Origin: Endozoicomonas sp. (ex Botrylloides leachii)
GTDB lineage: Bacteria > Pseudomonadota > Gammaproteobacteria > Pseudomonadales > Endozoicomonadaceae
Length of the DNA stretch: 40,962 bases
Assembly (NCBI GenBank): GCA_028728195.1
Contig: JAQYUY010000099.1
Coordinates: 1-40,962 of the forward strand
Direction: 5' to 3'
Shown here: piece after piece, positions 25,753 through 35,111 of the stretch
Numbering within the stretch: position 1 is the first letter of the stretch
Layout: each line of letters begins with the position of its first letter
Position numbers and translations under genes: made by a program
The notes under the pieces: generated by a model
What the model saw: the letters and a program-made list of their open reading frames with translations, nothing else
What the model was told of the DNA's origin: nothing
Databases searched by the model: none

Positions 25753-27423
25753 ATGAGCAGCATAGAAAAAAGCAGTAACTTTATAGAGCAGATTATTGAA
25801 ACAGACTTGGCAGAAGGGCGGGTAAAAGCCATCCATACTCGCTTTCCTCCAGAGCCTAACGGTTTTTTGCATATTGGGCATGTAACTTCAATATGTCTGA
25901 ACTTTGGATTAGCGGAAAAATATCAGGGAACGTGTAATTTGCGTTTTGATGACACTAATCCGGAGAAAGAAGAGCAAGTCTATGTCGATGCCATTAAAGA
26001 AGATGTCCGTTGGTTAGGTTTTCAGTGGGAAGGCGCTGCTCGTTATGCATCGGATTATTTTGATAAGCTTTACCAGTGGGCGTTATATTTGATTAAAGAA
26101 GGTAAGGCGTATGTTGACCATCAGGATGCGGGCATGATGGCCAAAACTCGGGGTGACTTCACTACGCCGGGTACCAATAGCCCATACCGTGATGCCAGTA
26201 TTGAGGTCAATCTGGCTGAGTTTGAAAAAATGCGAGCAGGTGAATATGAGGAGGGGTGTTGTAGTCTCAGGGCAAAAATCGATATGCAAAGTGGCAATAT
26301 GAATTTGCGTGATCCGATTTTGTACCGTATTCGTAAACAGGCACACCACCAAACGGGTGATCAATGGTGTATCTACCCTAGCTACGATTTTGCTCATGGT
26401 CAGGGGGATGCTATAGAGGGTGTTACCCATTCAGTTTGTACGTTAGAATTTCAAGATCATCGCCCGCTGTATGAGTGGTTTTTGGCTAATTTGCCTGTAC
26501 CACATCAACCAAAACAATATGAATTTGCTCGCACTAATCTGAATTATACCATCACCAGTAAGCGTAAATTAAAAAAGTTGGTGGAAGAAGGTGTGGTTAG
26601 TGGTTGGGATGATCCGCGAATGCCAACTATTTCCGGTTTTCGCCGTCGTGGCTACACAGCTTCAGCGTTAAGGAAGTTCTCAGCTATGATAGGCGTTAGT
26701 CGTACCGATAGCGTGGTGGATGTTTCAATGTTAGAGCATGCAATTCGCGATGATCTGAATGCGCACGCATGCAGAGCTATGGCTGTACTCCAACCGCTAA
26801 AATTAGTCATTACTAACCTTCCAGCTGATGAGGTTCAGGAAATGGTGGCTGCAGAGCACCCTAACAAACCTGAGCAAGGGCAGCGTAAATTACCCTTTAC
26901 TCGTGAACTGTTTATTGATAGGTCGGATTTTACCGAAAATACCACTTTATCGCGTAAAAAATTCAAAAGACTTGTTTTTGGAGAATATGTGCGACTGCGC
27001 AGTGCCTACGTCATCAAAGCAGATGATGTCATTAAAGATGATGCCGGTGAAATCATTGAAGTGCATGCCAGTTATGTGCCGAATACCGTCGGAAAGAATC
27101 CTCCAGAGGGTATTAGACCTCGAGGTGTTATTCATTGGGTCTCTGCAAGCTATGGACGAAAAGCAATGTTGCGACTATATGACCGCCTATTTACCCATGA
27201 AGCACCTGGTCGCAGTGAGGATTTTATGTCTTACGTGAATCCGAACTCTTGTGTTGAGTGCCAAGCCTTGGTTGAACCTGGTTTGGCTGCTGCGTTACCT
27301 GAACAGTCTTTCCAATTTGAGCGGGAAGGTTATTTTGTTGCTGACCGCTATGATCATTCGCCTGAATACCCTGTGTTTAATCTGACCATTGGCCTGAAAG
27401 ATACTTGGACCAAAAAGGTGTAG
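25753..27423 (+). CDS. glnS: Glutaminyl-tRNA synthetase
   Basis: 556 residues against 554 in E. coli. Class I signature PPEPNGFLHIGH near residue 33 and the KMSKS equivalent TSKRKLKKLV near 265. The C-terminal beta-barrel anticodon-binding domains contain QFEREGYFVADR. It charges tRNA-Gln. The track ORF begins at 25660, but MSSIEKSSNFIEQIIETDLAEG from 25753 aligns with the E. coli start. The Shine-Dalgarno before it is weak, so a longer form is not fully excluded. cysS follows 24 bp later in the same direction. Confidence 0.96.
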   Translation: MSSIEKSSNFIEQIIETDLAEGRVKAIHTRFPPEPNGFLHIGHVTSICLNFGLAEKYQGTCNLRFDDTNPEKEEQVYVDAIKEDVRWLGFQWEGAARYASDYFDKLYQWALYLIKEGKAYVDHQDAGMMAKTRGDFTTPGTNSPYRDASIEVNLAEFEKMRAGEYEEGCCSLRAKIDMQSGNMNLRDPILYRIRKQAHHQTGDQWCIYPSYDFAHGQGDAIEGVTHSVCTLEFQDHRPLYEWFLANLPVPHQPKQYEFARTNLNYTITSKRKLKKLVEEGVVSGWDDPRMPTISGFRRRGYTASALRKFSAMIGVSRTDSVVDVSMLEHAIRDDLNAHACRAMAVLQPLKLVITNLPADEVQEMVAAEHPNKPEQGQRKLPFTRELFIDRSDFTENTTLSRKKFKRLVFGEYVRLRSAYVIKADDVIKDDAGEIIEVHASYVPNTVGKNPPEGIRPRGVIHWVSASYGRKAMLRLYDRLFTHEAPGRSEDFMSYVNPNSCVECQALVEPGLAAALPEQSFQFEREGYFVADRYDHSPEYPVFNLTIGLKDTWTKKV

Positions 27424-27447
27424 AGAAGCAAAGCTAAGGAATAGAGT

Positions 27448-28830
27448 GTGTTGCAGATTTATAATAGCTTAACCCGAAAAAAAGAACCCTTTACCCCATT
27501 AGAAGCAAATAAAGTACGGATGTATGTTTGTGGGATGACTGTATACGACTTCTGTCATATTGGACATGCTAGAACGGTTACTGCTTTTGATGTGGTCGCG
27601 CGGTATCTTCGGGCGCGTGGCTATGAGCTCACTTATATTCGTAATATCACTGACATTGACGATAAAATTATAAAGCGAGCCCTTGAGAAGGGTGAGCCAA
27701 TTGGTGCACTAACTGATCGCATGATTAAGGCAATGCAGACTGACTTTGAGCGGTTAGGTAACCAAACGCCAGACCAAGAACCGAGAGCCACTGCGCATAT
27801 TGATGGCATGATTTTAATGATCAGTGAATTGATAGAAAAAGGTTTTGCCTATGCGCCGGGAAATGGTGATGTTTATTTTAGAGTTCGCCGTTTTGATGGC
27901 TATGGCAAATTATCAGGTAAGATGATTGAAGAGTTGACATCAGGTATTCGCATTGAAGTTGATGAGATGAAGAAAGATCCGTTAGATTTTGTGCTCTGGA
28001 AAGCGAGCAAGACGGAAGAGCCTTCTTGGCTTTCACCTTGGGGTGATGGTCGCCCAGGCTGGCATATTGAATGCTCGGTAATGAGTAACTGTTGCCTAGG
28101 AGAAACCTTGGATATTCACGGTGGAGGCTCAGATCTGGCATTTCCCCATCATGAAAATGAAATTGCTCAAAGTGAGTCAGCCAATGGCAAAAAATTTGTC
28201 AATACTTGGATGCATACCGGAGCCATTCGGGTTGATAATGTTAAGATGTCTAAAAGTTTAGGTAACTTTTTTACTATCCGTGACGTATTGGATCAGTATC
28301 ATGAAGAAGTAGTTCGCTACTTTCTAATTTCCAGCCATTATCGCAGCCCAATTAATTATTCAGAAGGAAGTCTGAAGGAGGCAGGTGTCCGCCTTAAGCG
28401 ATTATATACCTCATTGGCGGGTTTAGATTTAACTGACAGTGAAGAGGTAAAGCAGAGTGATTTTGAACGACGCTTTTTCAAAGCAATGGATGATGACTTT
28501 AATACACCCATTGCTTTGGCGGTGCTGTTTGATTTGGCGCGTGAGCTAAATAAAATGCGAGCTCAGAATAAGCAGCAGGCGTTGTCATTAGCGGCTCTAT
28601 TGGTCAGGCTCGGTGCTATTTTGGGTATTCTTCAAAGTAGCCCAGATGCTTTTCTTCAGGCTGGGAATAAAATAAGTAAAGCGTGGATTGAGGAGATGAT
28701 AGCTAACAGAGACGCAGCGAAAAAAGCTAAAGATTACGCAGGCGCTGATCGTATTCGCGATGAACTCGCTGAACAAGGTGTTATTCTGCAAGACGATCGA
28801 AAAGGTACTACTTGGCGAATTGAAAAGTAG
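27448..28830 (+). CDS. cysS: Cysteinyl-tRNA synthetase
   Basis: 460 residues, matching E. coli length (461). Zinc Cys in YVCGMTVYD, class I CHIGHART, further zinc ligands in IECSVMSNC and LAFPHHENEIAQSE, and KMSKSLGNF near residue 270. The start is GTG 27448 with AAGGA seven bases before it (GTG-TTG-CAG reads MLQ). It probably shares transcripts with glnS. It is convergent with folD; the inverted-repeat element at 28850 fills most of the gap. Confidence 0.97.
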   Translation: MLQIYNSLTRKKEPFTPLEANKVRMYVCGMTVYDFCHIGHARTVTAFDVVARYLRARGYELTYIRNITDIDDKIIKRALEKGEPIGALTDRMIKAMQTDFERLGNQTPDQEPRATAHIDGMILMISELIEKGFAYAPGNGDVYFRVRRFDGYGKLSGKMIEELTSGIRIEVDEMKKDPLDFVLWKASKTEEPSWLSPWGDGRPGWHIECSVMSNCCLGETLDIHGGGSDLAFPHHENEIAQSESANGKKFVNTWMHTGAIRVDNVKMSKSLGNFFTIRDVLDQYHEEVVRYFLISSHYRSPINYSEGSLKEAGVRLKRLYTSLAGLDLTDSEEVKQSDFERRFFKAMDDDFNTPIALAVLFDLARELNKMRAQNKQQALSLAALLVRLGAILGILQSSPDAFLQAGNKISKAWIEEMIANRDAAKKAKDYAGADRIRDELAEQGVILQDDRKGTTWRIEK

Positions 28831-28849
28831 CTCTATGCTAGAATGTGTT

Positions 28850-28954
28850 TATACCCAAGTGAATTCAAGATGCTCATTTTTCTTCCAAGCTTACTCCTTA
28901 AAATGAAGGGTTATAGCTGAATAAACGCGAGCATCTTGAAAGCGTTTGAGTATA
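28850..28954. repeat. 105-bp inverted-repeat element
   Basis: The left end TATACCCAAGTGAATTCAAG and right end CTTGAAAGCGTTTGAGTATA are inverted copies; over 26 bp 21 positions match, with the inner TTCAAGATGCTC perfect. The middle of about 50 bp is non-coding. Similar TATACCCAA..TTCAAGATGC repeats occur in enteric and Vibrio-like genomes as I recall. It lies between the convergent cysS and folD and may act as a transcript hairpin. Confidence 0.65.
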
Positions 28955-29041
28955 AAATGCAGGATTAACATCTACGAATGATTGTTAGTCCTGCTTGTTA
29001 ATGAAAGTAACGGGTACTGGTATTATCTAATAAAAAATGAT

Positions 29042-29893
29042 TTAGTGAAGATGCTCGCAAGCATATAGCGTATTCTCTAAGAGCGTCGCAATCGTCATCG
29101 GTCCTACGCCACCAGGAACGGGAGTTATCCACTTGGCGCGTTGTTGTGCTGCGTCAAACTCAATATCACCGACTAGTTTGCCGTTAGGTAATCGGTTGAT
29201 GCCGATATCAACTACGATGGCGCCTGGTTTAATCCAGTGACCTTTTACTAATTTGGGTTTTCCTGCACCGACCACTAAAATATCGGCTCGACTCACTTCT
29301 TCGGCTAAATCTTCAGTAAAACGATGGGCTGTTGTTGTTGTGCAGCCTGCCATTAACAGTTCCATTGTCATCGGGCGACCAACAATATTTGAAGCGCCAA
29401 CCACAACGGCGTTTTTTCCGCGAATAGGCTCATAAGTACTTTCTAAAAGCGTCATAACGCCTTTCGGTGTGCAAGGTCTGAGTAGTGGTTTTCTCTGTAT
29501 AAGACAACCAATGTTGTATGGGTGAAATCCATCAACGTCTTTATCGGGTCGAATGCTTTCAATGATATTTTCTGTATTAATATGATCAGGTAGAGGGAGT
29601 TGAACAAGAATGCCATCAATATCAGGATTGTTATTGAGTTCATTGATCAAGTCTAGCAGCTCACCCTCGGGGGTGCTCACAGCTAAATTATAGGAAACTG
29701 ATTTAAAGCCAGCTTGTGTGCACTTCTTGCGTTTGTTGCCCACATAAATTTGTGAAGCAGGATCTTTTCCGATCAGAATAACGGCAAGTCCTGGCGGACG
29801 AAACCCTTGGTTGAGTCGTTTATTAACCCGTTCAGCAATGGATTCACTAAGGCGAGAGGCAATAGCTTTCCCGTCAATAATTCTGGCTGTCAT
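29042..29893 (-). CDS. folD: Methylene-THF dehydrogenase/cyclohydrolase FolD
   Basis: 283 residues. A bifunctional enzyme that interconverts 5,10-methylene-THF and 10-formyl-THF. Conserved patches: [22 protein letters not shown] with the active-site Lys of YVxxKx[59 protein letters not shown] and [13 protein letters not shown]. The Rossmann segment binds NADP. The position after cysS is the Pseudomonas-type order. Confidence 0.97.
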   Translation of the reverse strand: MTARIIDGKAIASRLSESIAERVNKRLNQGFRPPGLAVILIGKDPASQIYVGNKRKKCTQAGFKSVSYNLAVSTPEGELLDLINELNNNPDIDGILVQLPLPDHINTENIIESIRPDKDVDGFHPYNIGCLIQRKPLLRPCTPKGVMTLLESTYEPIRGKNAVVVGASNIVGRPMTMELLMAGCTTTTAHRFTEDLAEEVSRADILVVGAGKPKLVKGHWIKPGAIVVDIGINRLPNGKLVGDIEFDAAQQRAKWITPVPGGVGPMTIATLLENTLYACEHLH

Positions 29894-30356
29894 GATTATA
29901 ATTGCTGCCTTATCGCAGTTAAAGTGCAGCAGAGTTTAGCATTTTTTTAAATTCAGGTAGATAAAGTTTAAATGATTAACAGTAAGGTGGATAAACTCAT
30001 CACTTATCAAGAGATATCTTTTTGCGTTCTTTACGGGTTGTTGATTATTTTGTAGCTGTCGTTTTGGTTTTATACCAATCAAATTTCTTTAATGACATTA
30101 TTGTGTTTATCATCCGAATATCAATATTGCACCGGAACCCTCCGCAATCGCCCTACTATTATTTATCATTTGGCTTTGTTTTGAAGTCCCGCTGCCTCAT
30201 GCTGATTATGATGGTCTACTCTAGATGATTTTTATCTGAAATGGAGTAATTTTATTTTTCCTGCATTTTTCAGGTGACAAGCTGCTATAGCTTTGGTAGA
30301 TTCATAGCCCGATCTTGGAGTGCGGGTGTAACGTTTGAGCGCTGATAAACAAGCCG
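29894..30356. other. Non-coding gap with a partial MITE-like end
   Basis: No gene. At 30072 TATACCAATCAAATTTCT resembles the left end of the 162-bp element, but no right half follows. This may be a solo or decayed end. The track ORFs here are shadows. Confidence 0.4.
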
Positions 30357-30385
30357 TTGACGAAATGATAAGTTATCAGTAAGAT
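30357..30385 (+). promoter_or_regulatory. Promoter of the tRNA operon
   Basis: TTGACG at 30357-30362 and TAAGAT at 30380-30385 are separated by 17 bp, about 12 bp before tRNA-Pro. The GC-rich stretch after the -10 (GTTCGGG) resembles a stringently controlled discriminator. Confidence 0.65.
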
Positions 30386-30397
30386 CTGTTCGGGTTT

Positions 30398-30474
30398 CGG
30401 GGTATAGCGCAGTCTGGTAGCGCGCCTGCTTTGGGAGCAGGATGTCGGGAGTTCGAATCTCTCTACCCCGACCA
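30398..30474 (+). tRNA. tRNA-Pro (UGG)
   Basis: CGGGGTATAGCGCAGTCTGG ... anticodon arm CCTGCTTTGGGAGCAGG with anticodon TGG, T-arm GGGAGTTCGAATCTCTC, acceptor closing TACCCCG A, and encoded CCA. 77 nt cloverleaf. Confidence 0.97.
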
Positions 30475-30480
30475 TTTTTA

Positions 30481-30557
<77 letters not shown>

Positions 30558-30608
30558 TATAGTGCATGGCAAGTAGATTCGATAGTTGATAATTAATACG
30601 ATTTAGTG

Positions 30609-30684
30609 GTGGGCGTAGCTCAGTTGGTAGAGCTCCGGATTGTGATTCCGGCGGTCGAGGGTTCGAGCCCCTTCGCCCACCCCA
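30609..30684 (+). tRNA. tRNA-His (GUG)
   Basis: GTGGGCGTAGCTCAGTTGGT ... CCGGATTGTGATTCCGG with anticodon GTG, T-arm GAGGGTTCGAGCCCCTT, closing CGCCCAC C and encoded CCA. The base before it, G30608, supplies the G-1 typical of tRNA-His and pairs with discriminator C. Confidence 0.97.
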
Positions 30685-30722
30685 AGTTATAGCTGATACA
30701 CTAATTCAAGTGTTAGGCATAA

Positions 30723-30807
30723 GCGGGAGTGGTGGAATTGGTAGACACGCTGGATTTAGGTTCCAGTGCCGAAAGGTGTGAGAGTTCGAGTCTCTCCTTC
30801 CGCACCA
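30723..30807 (+). tRNA. tRNA-Leu (UAG)
   Basis: GCGGGAGTGGTGGAATTGGT ... CTGGATTTAGGTTCCAG with anticodon TAG, a class II variable arm (TGCCGAAAGGTG), T-arm GAGAGTTCGAGTCTCTC, closing CTTCCGC and encoded CCA. 85 nt. Confidence 0.97.
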
Positions 30808-30815
30808 TTTGTTTG

Positions 30816-30845
30816 ACGGGGGTAAGCGTGCTTATCCCCGTTTTT
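30816..30845 (+). terminator. Terminator of the tRNA operon
   Basis: ACGGGGGTAAGC and GCTTATCCCCGT form a long GC-rich stem with a 2-nt GT loop region (one G-U) and end in TTTTT. It closes the Pro-Arg-His-Leu transcript 8 bp after tRNA-Leu. Confidence 0.88.
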
Positions 30846-31028
30846 GTATGGTAAGTACCTGATGTTCGCTATCTGCTAGTCCTTTGCTGCATTACGTTGA
30901 GCGTAATGTGGGGGAGTGAGAGTGGAGTATAAATAAAAGCGTTGCTGCTAGGCTATTGTTATTAAGACAATGCTGCGCAGTATACGCTATTGTTTATCGA
31001 TGATTCAGGTTTCTATTGAGGAACAAAT

Positions 31029-32390
31029 ATGCAAGTCGAACTTGAAGTGACTTCCGGTCTGAAGCGTCGTCTTACCATCACTATCCCCTCTGATCAGATT
31101 GAAGAAGGGATTAATAAGCGCCTACAAGATTTATCTCGTCGTATCCGTTTAGATGGTTTCCGTCCTGGAAAAGCGCCAATGAAAGTGCTTAAACGCCGTT
31201 ACGGTGAGGGTGCTCGTCAGGAGGTGCTAGACAAGATGATTCAGTCATCTTTCGTCGAAGCTGTAGGACAGGAAAATTTAAATCCTGCTGGGGTACCATC
31301 AGTTGAGCCGGTATCTAAAGGGCAAAATGAAGACTTCCAGTTTATTGCCTCTTTTGAAGTCTATCCGGAAATTGAATTAGGTAATTTTGCTGCTATTAGT
31401 GTCGAGCGCCCAGTGGCTGACGTCAATGAAGCTGATGTTGACGAAATGATTAATACCTTAAAACAGCAAAGTCGAACTTTTGAAGAGATTAACCGAGGTG
31501 CGGAGCAAGGTGATCAGGTAACGCTTGACTATCAAGGTACTCTAGATGGTGAACCATTTGATGGTGGATCCGCTGAAAATGCTGAGCTTGAATTGGGATC
31601 AGGCCGAATGATTCCTGGATTTGACGATGGCTTGGTTGGTATGATGGCTGGTGAGGAAAAGGTGCTAAAGCTGACCTTTCCTGAGGATTATCATGCCAAG
31701 AAATTAGCGGGTAAAACAGCTGAGTTTAGCTGTAAAGTAAGCAAAGTATCCACACCGGTAGAGCCAGAGCTTGATAACGCTTTTTTTGAACGTTTCGGGG
31801 TCAAAGACGGTAACTTAGAAGCGTTTCGTTCTGAGGTTGCCAAGAATATGCAGCGTGAGTTGCGTCAGGCTGTTAAGGGTAAGATTAAGAGCCAAGTCAT
31901 GGATGGTCTGCTAAAACTGCATGATATAGAAGTGCCTTCTGTATTGATTTCTCAAGAAATCGATCGCATGCGTGAGCAAGCCGTTCAAAGCTGGAATGGG
32001 GAGAATAATGATTTTGACCCTAAACAATTGCCAGCTCAGTTATTTGAAACACAGGCTAAAAAACGCATAGCTCTAGGATTACTGGTTAATGAAGTGGTCA
32101 AACAGCGTAAAGTTGAAGTAGATGATGAGCGTGTTCGGGTAATGGTTGAGGAAATGGCTGCTGCTTATCAACAGCCTCAAGATGTAATCGACTGGTACTA
32201 TAATAATGATCAACAGCTTTCCCAAGTTAAGTATATTGTTCTCGAAGAGCAAGTGGTAGATACTATTCTTGAATCTGCTAACGTTAGCGAAAAAGCCTGC
32301 AGTTATCAGGATGCTATTAAGCCTGAACAAAAGCAGCAAGAAGAAGCTGCTGACGTAGTGGATGATAAATCTGTTGAGCAAGAAACCTAA
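31029..32390 (+). CDS. tig: Trigger factor
   Basis: 453 residues (E. coli 432). A ribosome-bound chaperone. N-terminal ribosome-binding motif GFRPGKAPMKVLKRRYG (residues about 43-60), FKBP-type domain with GDQVTLDYQGTLDGEPFDGGSAENAELELGSGRMIPGFDDGLVGM (157-200), then the helical substrate-binding arms. The extra length is an acidic, Gln-rich tail (EQKQQEEAADVVDD). GAGGAAC lies before the ATG. It opens the tig-clpP-clpX run. Confidence 0.97.
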   Translation: MQVELEVTSGLKRRLTITIPSDQIEEGINKRLQDLSRRIRLDGFRPGKAPMKVLKRRYGEGARQEVLDKMIQSSFVEAVGQENLNPAGVPSVEPVSKGQNEDFQFIASFEVYPEIELGNFAAISVERPVADVNEADVDEMINTLKQQSRTFEEINRGAEQGDQVTLDYQGTLDGEPFDGGSAENAELELGSGRMIPGFDDGLVGMMAGEEKVLKLTFPEDYHAKKLAGKTAEFSCKVSKVSTPVEPELDNAFFERFGVKDGNLEAFRSEVAKNMQRELRQAVKGKIKSQVMDGLLKLHDIEVPSVLISQEIDRMREQAVQSWNGENNDFDPKQLPAQLFETQAKKRIALGLLVNEVVKQRKVEVDDERVRVMVEEMAAAYQQPQDVIDWYYNNDQQLSQVKYIVLEEQVVDTILESANVSEKACSYQDAIKPEQKQQEEAADVVDDKSVEQET

Positions 32391-32415
32391 GACTAAAGGT
32401 TGCTTGCTAGTGATG

Positions 32416-32439
32416 CTCTGATAATGTGAGTTATCAGAG
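32416..32439. promoter_or_regulatory. Hairpin cluster between tig and clpP
   Basis: CTCTGATAA-TGTGAG-TTATCAGAG is a perfect 9-bp inverted repeat without a U-run. It is followed by the 10-bp palindrome CTGTGCACAG (32443-32452) and by GGTGG...CCACC. It could be an operator, an RNase site or an attenuator; I cannot decide. Confidence 0.4.
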
Positions 32440-32502
32440 ACATCTGTGCACAGGTGGTTATAGCCCACCCCTCTTCGACTTTGAAAGGAGTTAAGAAAGG
32501 AT

Positions 32503-33153
32503 ATGTCCTTACTGACAGATGCGCAGGCTGTAGCAATTACCAGTTCGGGGCTGGTGCCTATTGTAGTTGAGCAATCGGCACGGGGCGAACGGTCGTACGA
32601 TATTTATTCCCGCCTTTTGAAAGAACGTGTGATTTTTATGATCGGTCAGGTCGAAGATCATATGGCAAATCTTGTGGTGGCTCAGCTGTTATTTCTTGAA
32701 TCAGAGAATCCAGATAAAGATATTCATCTTTATATAAACTCTCCTGGGGGCTCGGTAACAGCTGGCATGTCTATCTATGACACTATGCAGTTTATCAAAT
32801 CTAATGTGTCTACAATGTGTATTGGTCAAGCGGCAAGTATGGGTGCCTTGCTGCTCGCAGGTGGTGCGGCAGGTAAGCGTTATGTGCTGCCGCATTCTCG
32901 AGTAATGATTCACCAGCCCTTGGGTGGTTTTCAGGGTCAAGCATCTGATATAGAAATTCATGCAAAAGAAATTCTAACCATCAAGCAAGAGTTGAACAAT
33001 GTTTTAGCCCATCATACCGGCCAGCCTCTAGAGGTTATTGAACGAGATACTGATCGTGATAACTTTATGAATGCTGAAGAAGCTGTTAAGTATGGCTTAG
33101 TTGATCAAGTAATGGATCGCCGACAAGGTGAAGGCAATAAGCCAGCGGAATAG
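32503..33153 (+). CDS. clpP: ATP-dependent Clp protease proteolytic subunit ClpP
   Basis: 216 residues. A 14-mer serine protease working with ClpX or ClpA. Catalytic Ser in [11 protein letters not shown], His in [10 protein letters not shown] and Asp in RDTDRDNFM. The N-terminus ([31 protein letters not shown]) includes the axial loop. The start ATG has AAAGGA just upstream. It sits between tig and clpX, the usual order. Confidence 0.98.
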   Translation: MSLLTDAQAVAITSSGLVPIVVEQSARGERSYDIYSRLLKERVIFMIGQVEDHMANLVVAQLLFLESENPDKDIHLYINSPGGSVTAGMSIYDTMQFIKSNVSTMCIGQAASMGALLLAGGAAGKRYVLPHSRVMIHQPLGGFQGQASDIEIHAKEILTIKQELNNVLAHHTGQPLEVIERDTDRDNFMNAEEAVKYGLVDQVMDRRQGEGNKPAE

Positions 33154-33311
33154 ATGGCGCTCTAGTATTCAAGAAGGATAATTCTTGAACTTATTCAGGA
33201 AGCCTTCTCTTATAGACAGAACTAATAGAGCGTTTGGATACACTTGGGAATGCCCCCCAATGCCTGCATCTTGTTTAATTCAGGTGTTGTCCTTGATAAC
33301 AGGGTAATCGA

Positions 33312-34601
33312 ATGACCGACGAAACAAGCGGCAAGGGTGAAGATAACGGCAAGTTGCTGTACTGCTCTTTCTGCGGAAAAAGTCAGCATGAAGTGCGCAA
33401 GCTTATTGCTGGCCCATCCGTTTTCATATGTGATGAATGCGTTGATTTATGTAATGACATAATACGTGAAGAAATTCAGGATGGTGGCTCAGAAGAAGCT
33501 TCTGATAAATTGCCAACGCCTCAAGAAATCAAGAAGATTCTTGATGAATATGTAATTGGTCAGCCAAAGGCAAAGAAAGTGCTTTCTGTTGCTGTTTATA
33601 ACCATTACAAACGTCTTCGCTACGACGATAAGAAAAAAGATGATGTTGAGCTGGGGAAAAGTAATATTTTGTTAGTAGGACCCACGGGTAGTGGTAAGAC
33701 CTTGCTCGCAGAAACACTGGCCAGATTACTCAATGTCCCTTTTACCATTGCTGATGCTACAACGCTAACTGAAGCAGGTTACGTAGGTGAAGATGTAGAA
33801 AACATTATTCAAAAATTATTGCAAAAGTGTGATTACGATGTAGATAAAGCTCAAGAAGGCATTGTTTATATTGACGAGATTGACAAGATTTCAAGGAAGT
33901 CCGATAACCCTTCTATTACTCGGGATGTATCGGGTGAGGGTGTCCAGCAGGCATTGCTAAAGCTGATTGAAGGTACGGTTGCTTCTGTGCCGCCCCAAGG
34001 TGGGCGTAAGCACCCTCAACAAGAGTTTTTACAGGTAGATACTTCTAATATCTTATTTATCTGCGGCGGTGCTTTTGCAGGATTAGATAAGGTTATCAGA
34101 GCTCGTACAGATAAATCAGGAATTGGTTTCTCGGCAGAAGTAAAAAGCAAGGAAAGCGCAAAAGATCTGGGTGAAACGTTTAAAGAAGTTGAGCCAGAAG
34201 ATTTAGTAAAATTCGGTCTTATTCCTGAGTTTGTTGGTCGATTACCGGTGTTGGCCACGCTAGAGGAATTAGATGAAGAGGCATTAGTGCGTATTTTAAC
34301 TGAACCTAAAAATGCCCTTACCAAACAGTATCGAAAGCTATTTGATATGGAGGGTGTAGATGTTGATTTTCGTGATGATGCTTTGAAAGCAGTTGCTAAA
34401 AAAGCGATGGATCGGAAAACTGGTGCTAGAGGGTTACGCTCTATTCTTGAGTCAGTGCTGCTGAATTCGATGTATGATATCCCTTCTCAAGAGATAGTAT
34501 CAAAAGTGGTTGTTGACAGTTCTGTCATTAATGGAGACTCAGAACCTTTGCTTATTTATGACAATACTGATGCGCCTAAAGCTTTGCCTGATAAGGGGTG
34601 A
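33312..34601 (+). CDS. clpX: Clp protease ATPase subunit ClpX
   Basis: 429 residues. AAA+ unfoldase that feeds ClpP. The N-terminal zinc domain is [24 protein letters not shown] (residues about 17-45). Walker A GPTGSGKT is near 120, Walker [10 protein letters not shown] near 183, then pore loop [10 protein letters not shown] and ISGF-like loop region [17 protein letters not shown] is sensor 2. A strong terminator follows 17 bp after the stop. Confidence 0.98.
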   Translation: MTDETSGKGEDNGKLLYCSFCGKSQHEVRKLIAGPSVFICDECVDLCNDIIREEIQDGGSEEASDKLPTPQEIKKILDEYVIGQPKAKKVLSVAVYNHYKRLRYDDKKKDDVELGKSNILLVGPTGSGKTLLAETLARLLNVPFTIADATTLTEAGYVGEDVENIIQKLLQKCDYDVDKAQEGIVYIDEIDKISRKSDNPSITRDVSGEGVQQALLKLIEGTVASVPPQGGRKHPQQEFLQVDTSNILFICGGAFAGLDKVIRARTDKSGIGFSAEVKSKESAKDLGETFKEVEPEDLVKFGLIPEFVGRLPVLATLEELDEEALVRILTEPKNALTKQYRKLFDMEGVDVDFRDDALKAVAKKAMDRKTGARGLRSILESVLLNSMYDIPSQEIVSKVVVDSSVINGDSEPLLIYDNTDAPKALPDKG

Positions 34602-34617
34602 TGGTAAATAAATGCAT

Positions 34618-34647
34618 AAAAAAAGACCCTAATTTGGGTCTTTTTTT
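34618..34647 (+). terminator. Rho-independent terminator after clpX
   Basis: AAAAAAAGACCC-TAATTT-GGGTCTTTTTTT, a perfect 12-bp stem ending in seven T. It ends the tig/clpP/clpX unit and works on either strand. It is followed by a short GGTGAT triplet repeat (34648-34667). Confidence 0.92.
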
Positions 34648-34704
34648 ATGGTGATGGTGATGGTGATGCTCTTGGATGTTTGGTAATTTGTTCAGTGCAG
34701 ACTA

Positions 34705-34866
34705 ATACCCATTATGTTTTCTAACTACTGCAATGAGCAGGAGTAGCTGTACTACAGGGCAAGTCAGAATGATGAGTAATAGTAGAACCATTGCGAAGAA
34801 GTCTACACCAGTGCTCGTATTCGGGTAGTCAGCGAGATAGCGGAGTTAGAAAAGATAATTGGTATA
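34705..34866. repeat. MITE-like element, copy B (162 bp)
   Basis: Ends ATACCCATTATGTTTTCTAA and TTAGAAAAGATAATTGGTAT are nearly complementary over about 22 bp. The interior shares GTAATAG...CGAAGAAGTC and CAGTGCTCGTATTCGGGTAG with copies A and C. It lies between the clpX terminator and the lon promoter region. Confidence 0.8.
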
Positions 34867-34908
34867 AGGAACTAATTACTAAAAGATAACTCAATTATTA
34901 TTAGTGCT

Positions 34909-34937
34909 ATTGAATTTTTTATGTAAAACCCGCATCT
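34909..34937 (+). promoter_or_regulatory. Possible heat-shock promoter of lon
   Basis: ATTGAAT and, after 14 bp, CCGCATCT (7 of 8 with CCCCATNT) resemble a sigma-32 promoter. lon is heat-shock controlled in E. coli. The leader would be about 170 nt. Only a motif match. Confidence 0.35.
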
Positions 34938-35111
34938 TAAGGCTATAGGCACCGTCTGATTGTTCCATTAAAGTGCCTAATAAGTATTATTTAGTCTCAA
35001 ACAGGTGCTGATCATGGTCTATTTTGGCGTATTTGGCGTCTATGAATAATTTTTTGCTTTGCATCCCTGCCAAAATAGGTGTGCGTGTTGCTGTTAGAAG
35101 GGGCTTGTATT

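Noticed and set aside
34648-34670. GGTGAT microsatellite after the clpX terminator
   Set aside because: Only three units and outside any gene; too short to call a phase-variable tract.
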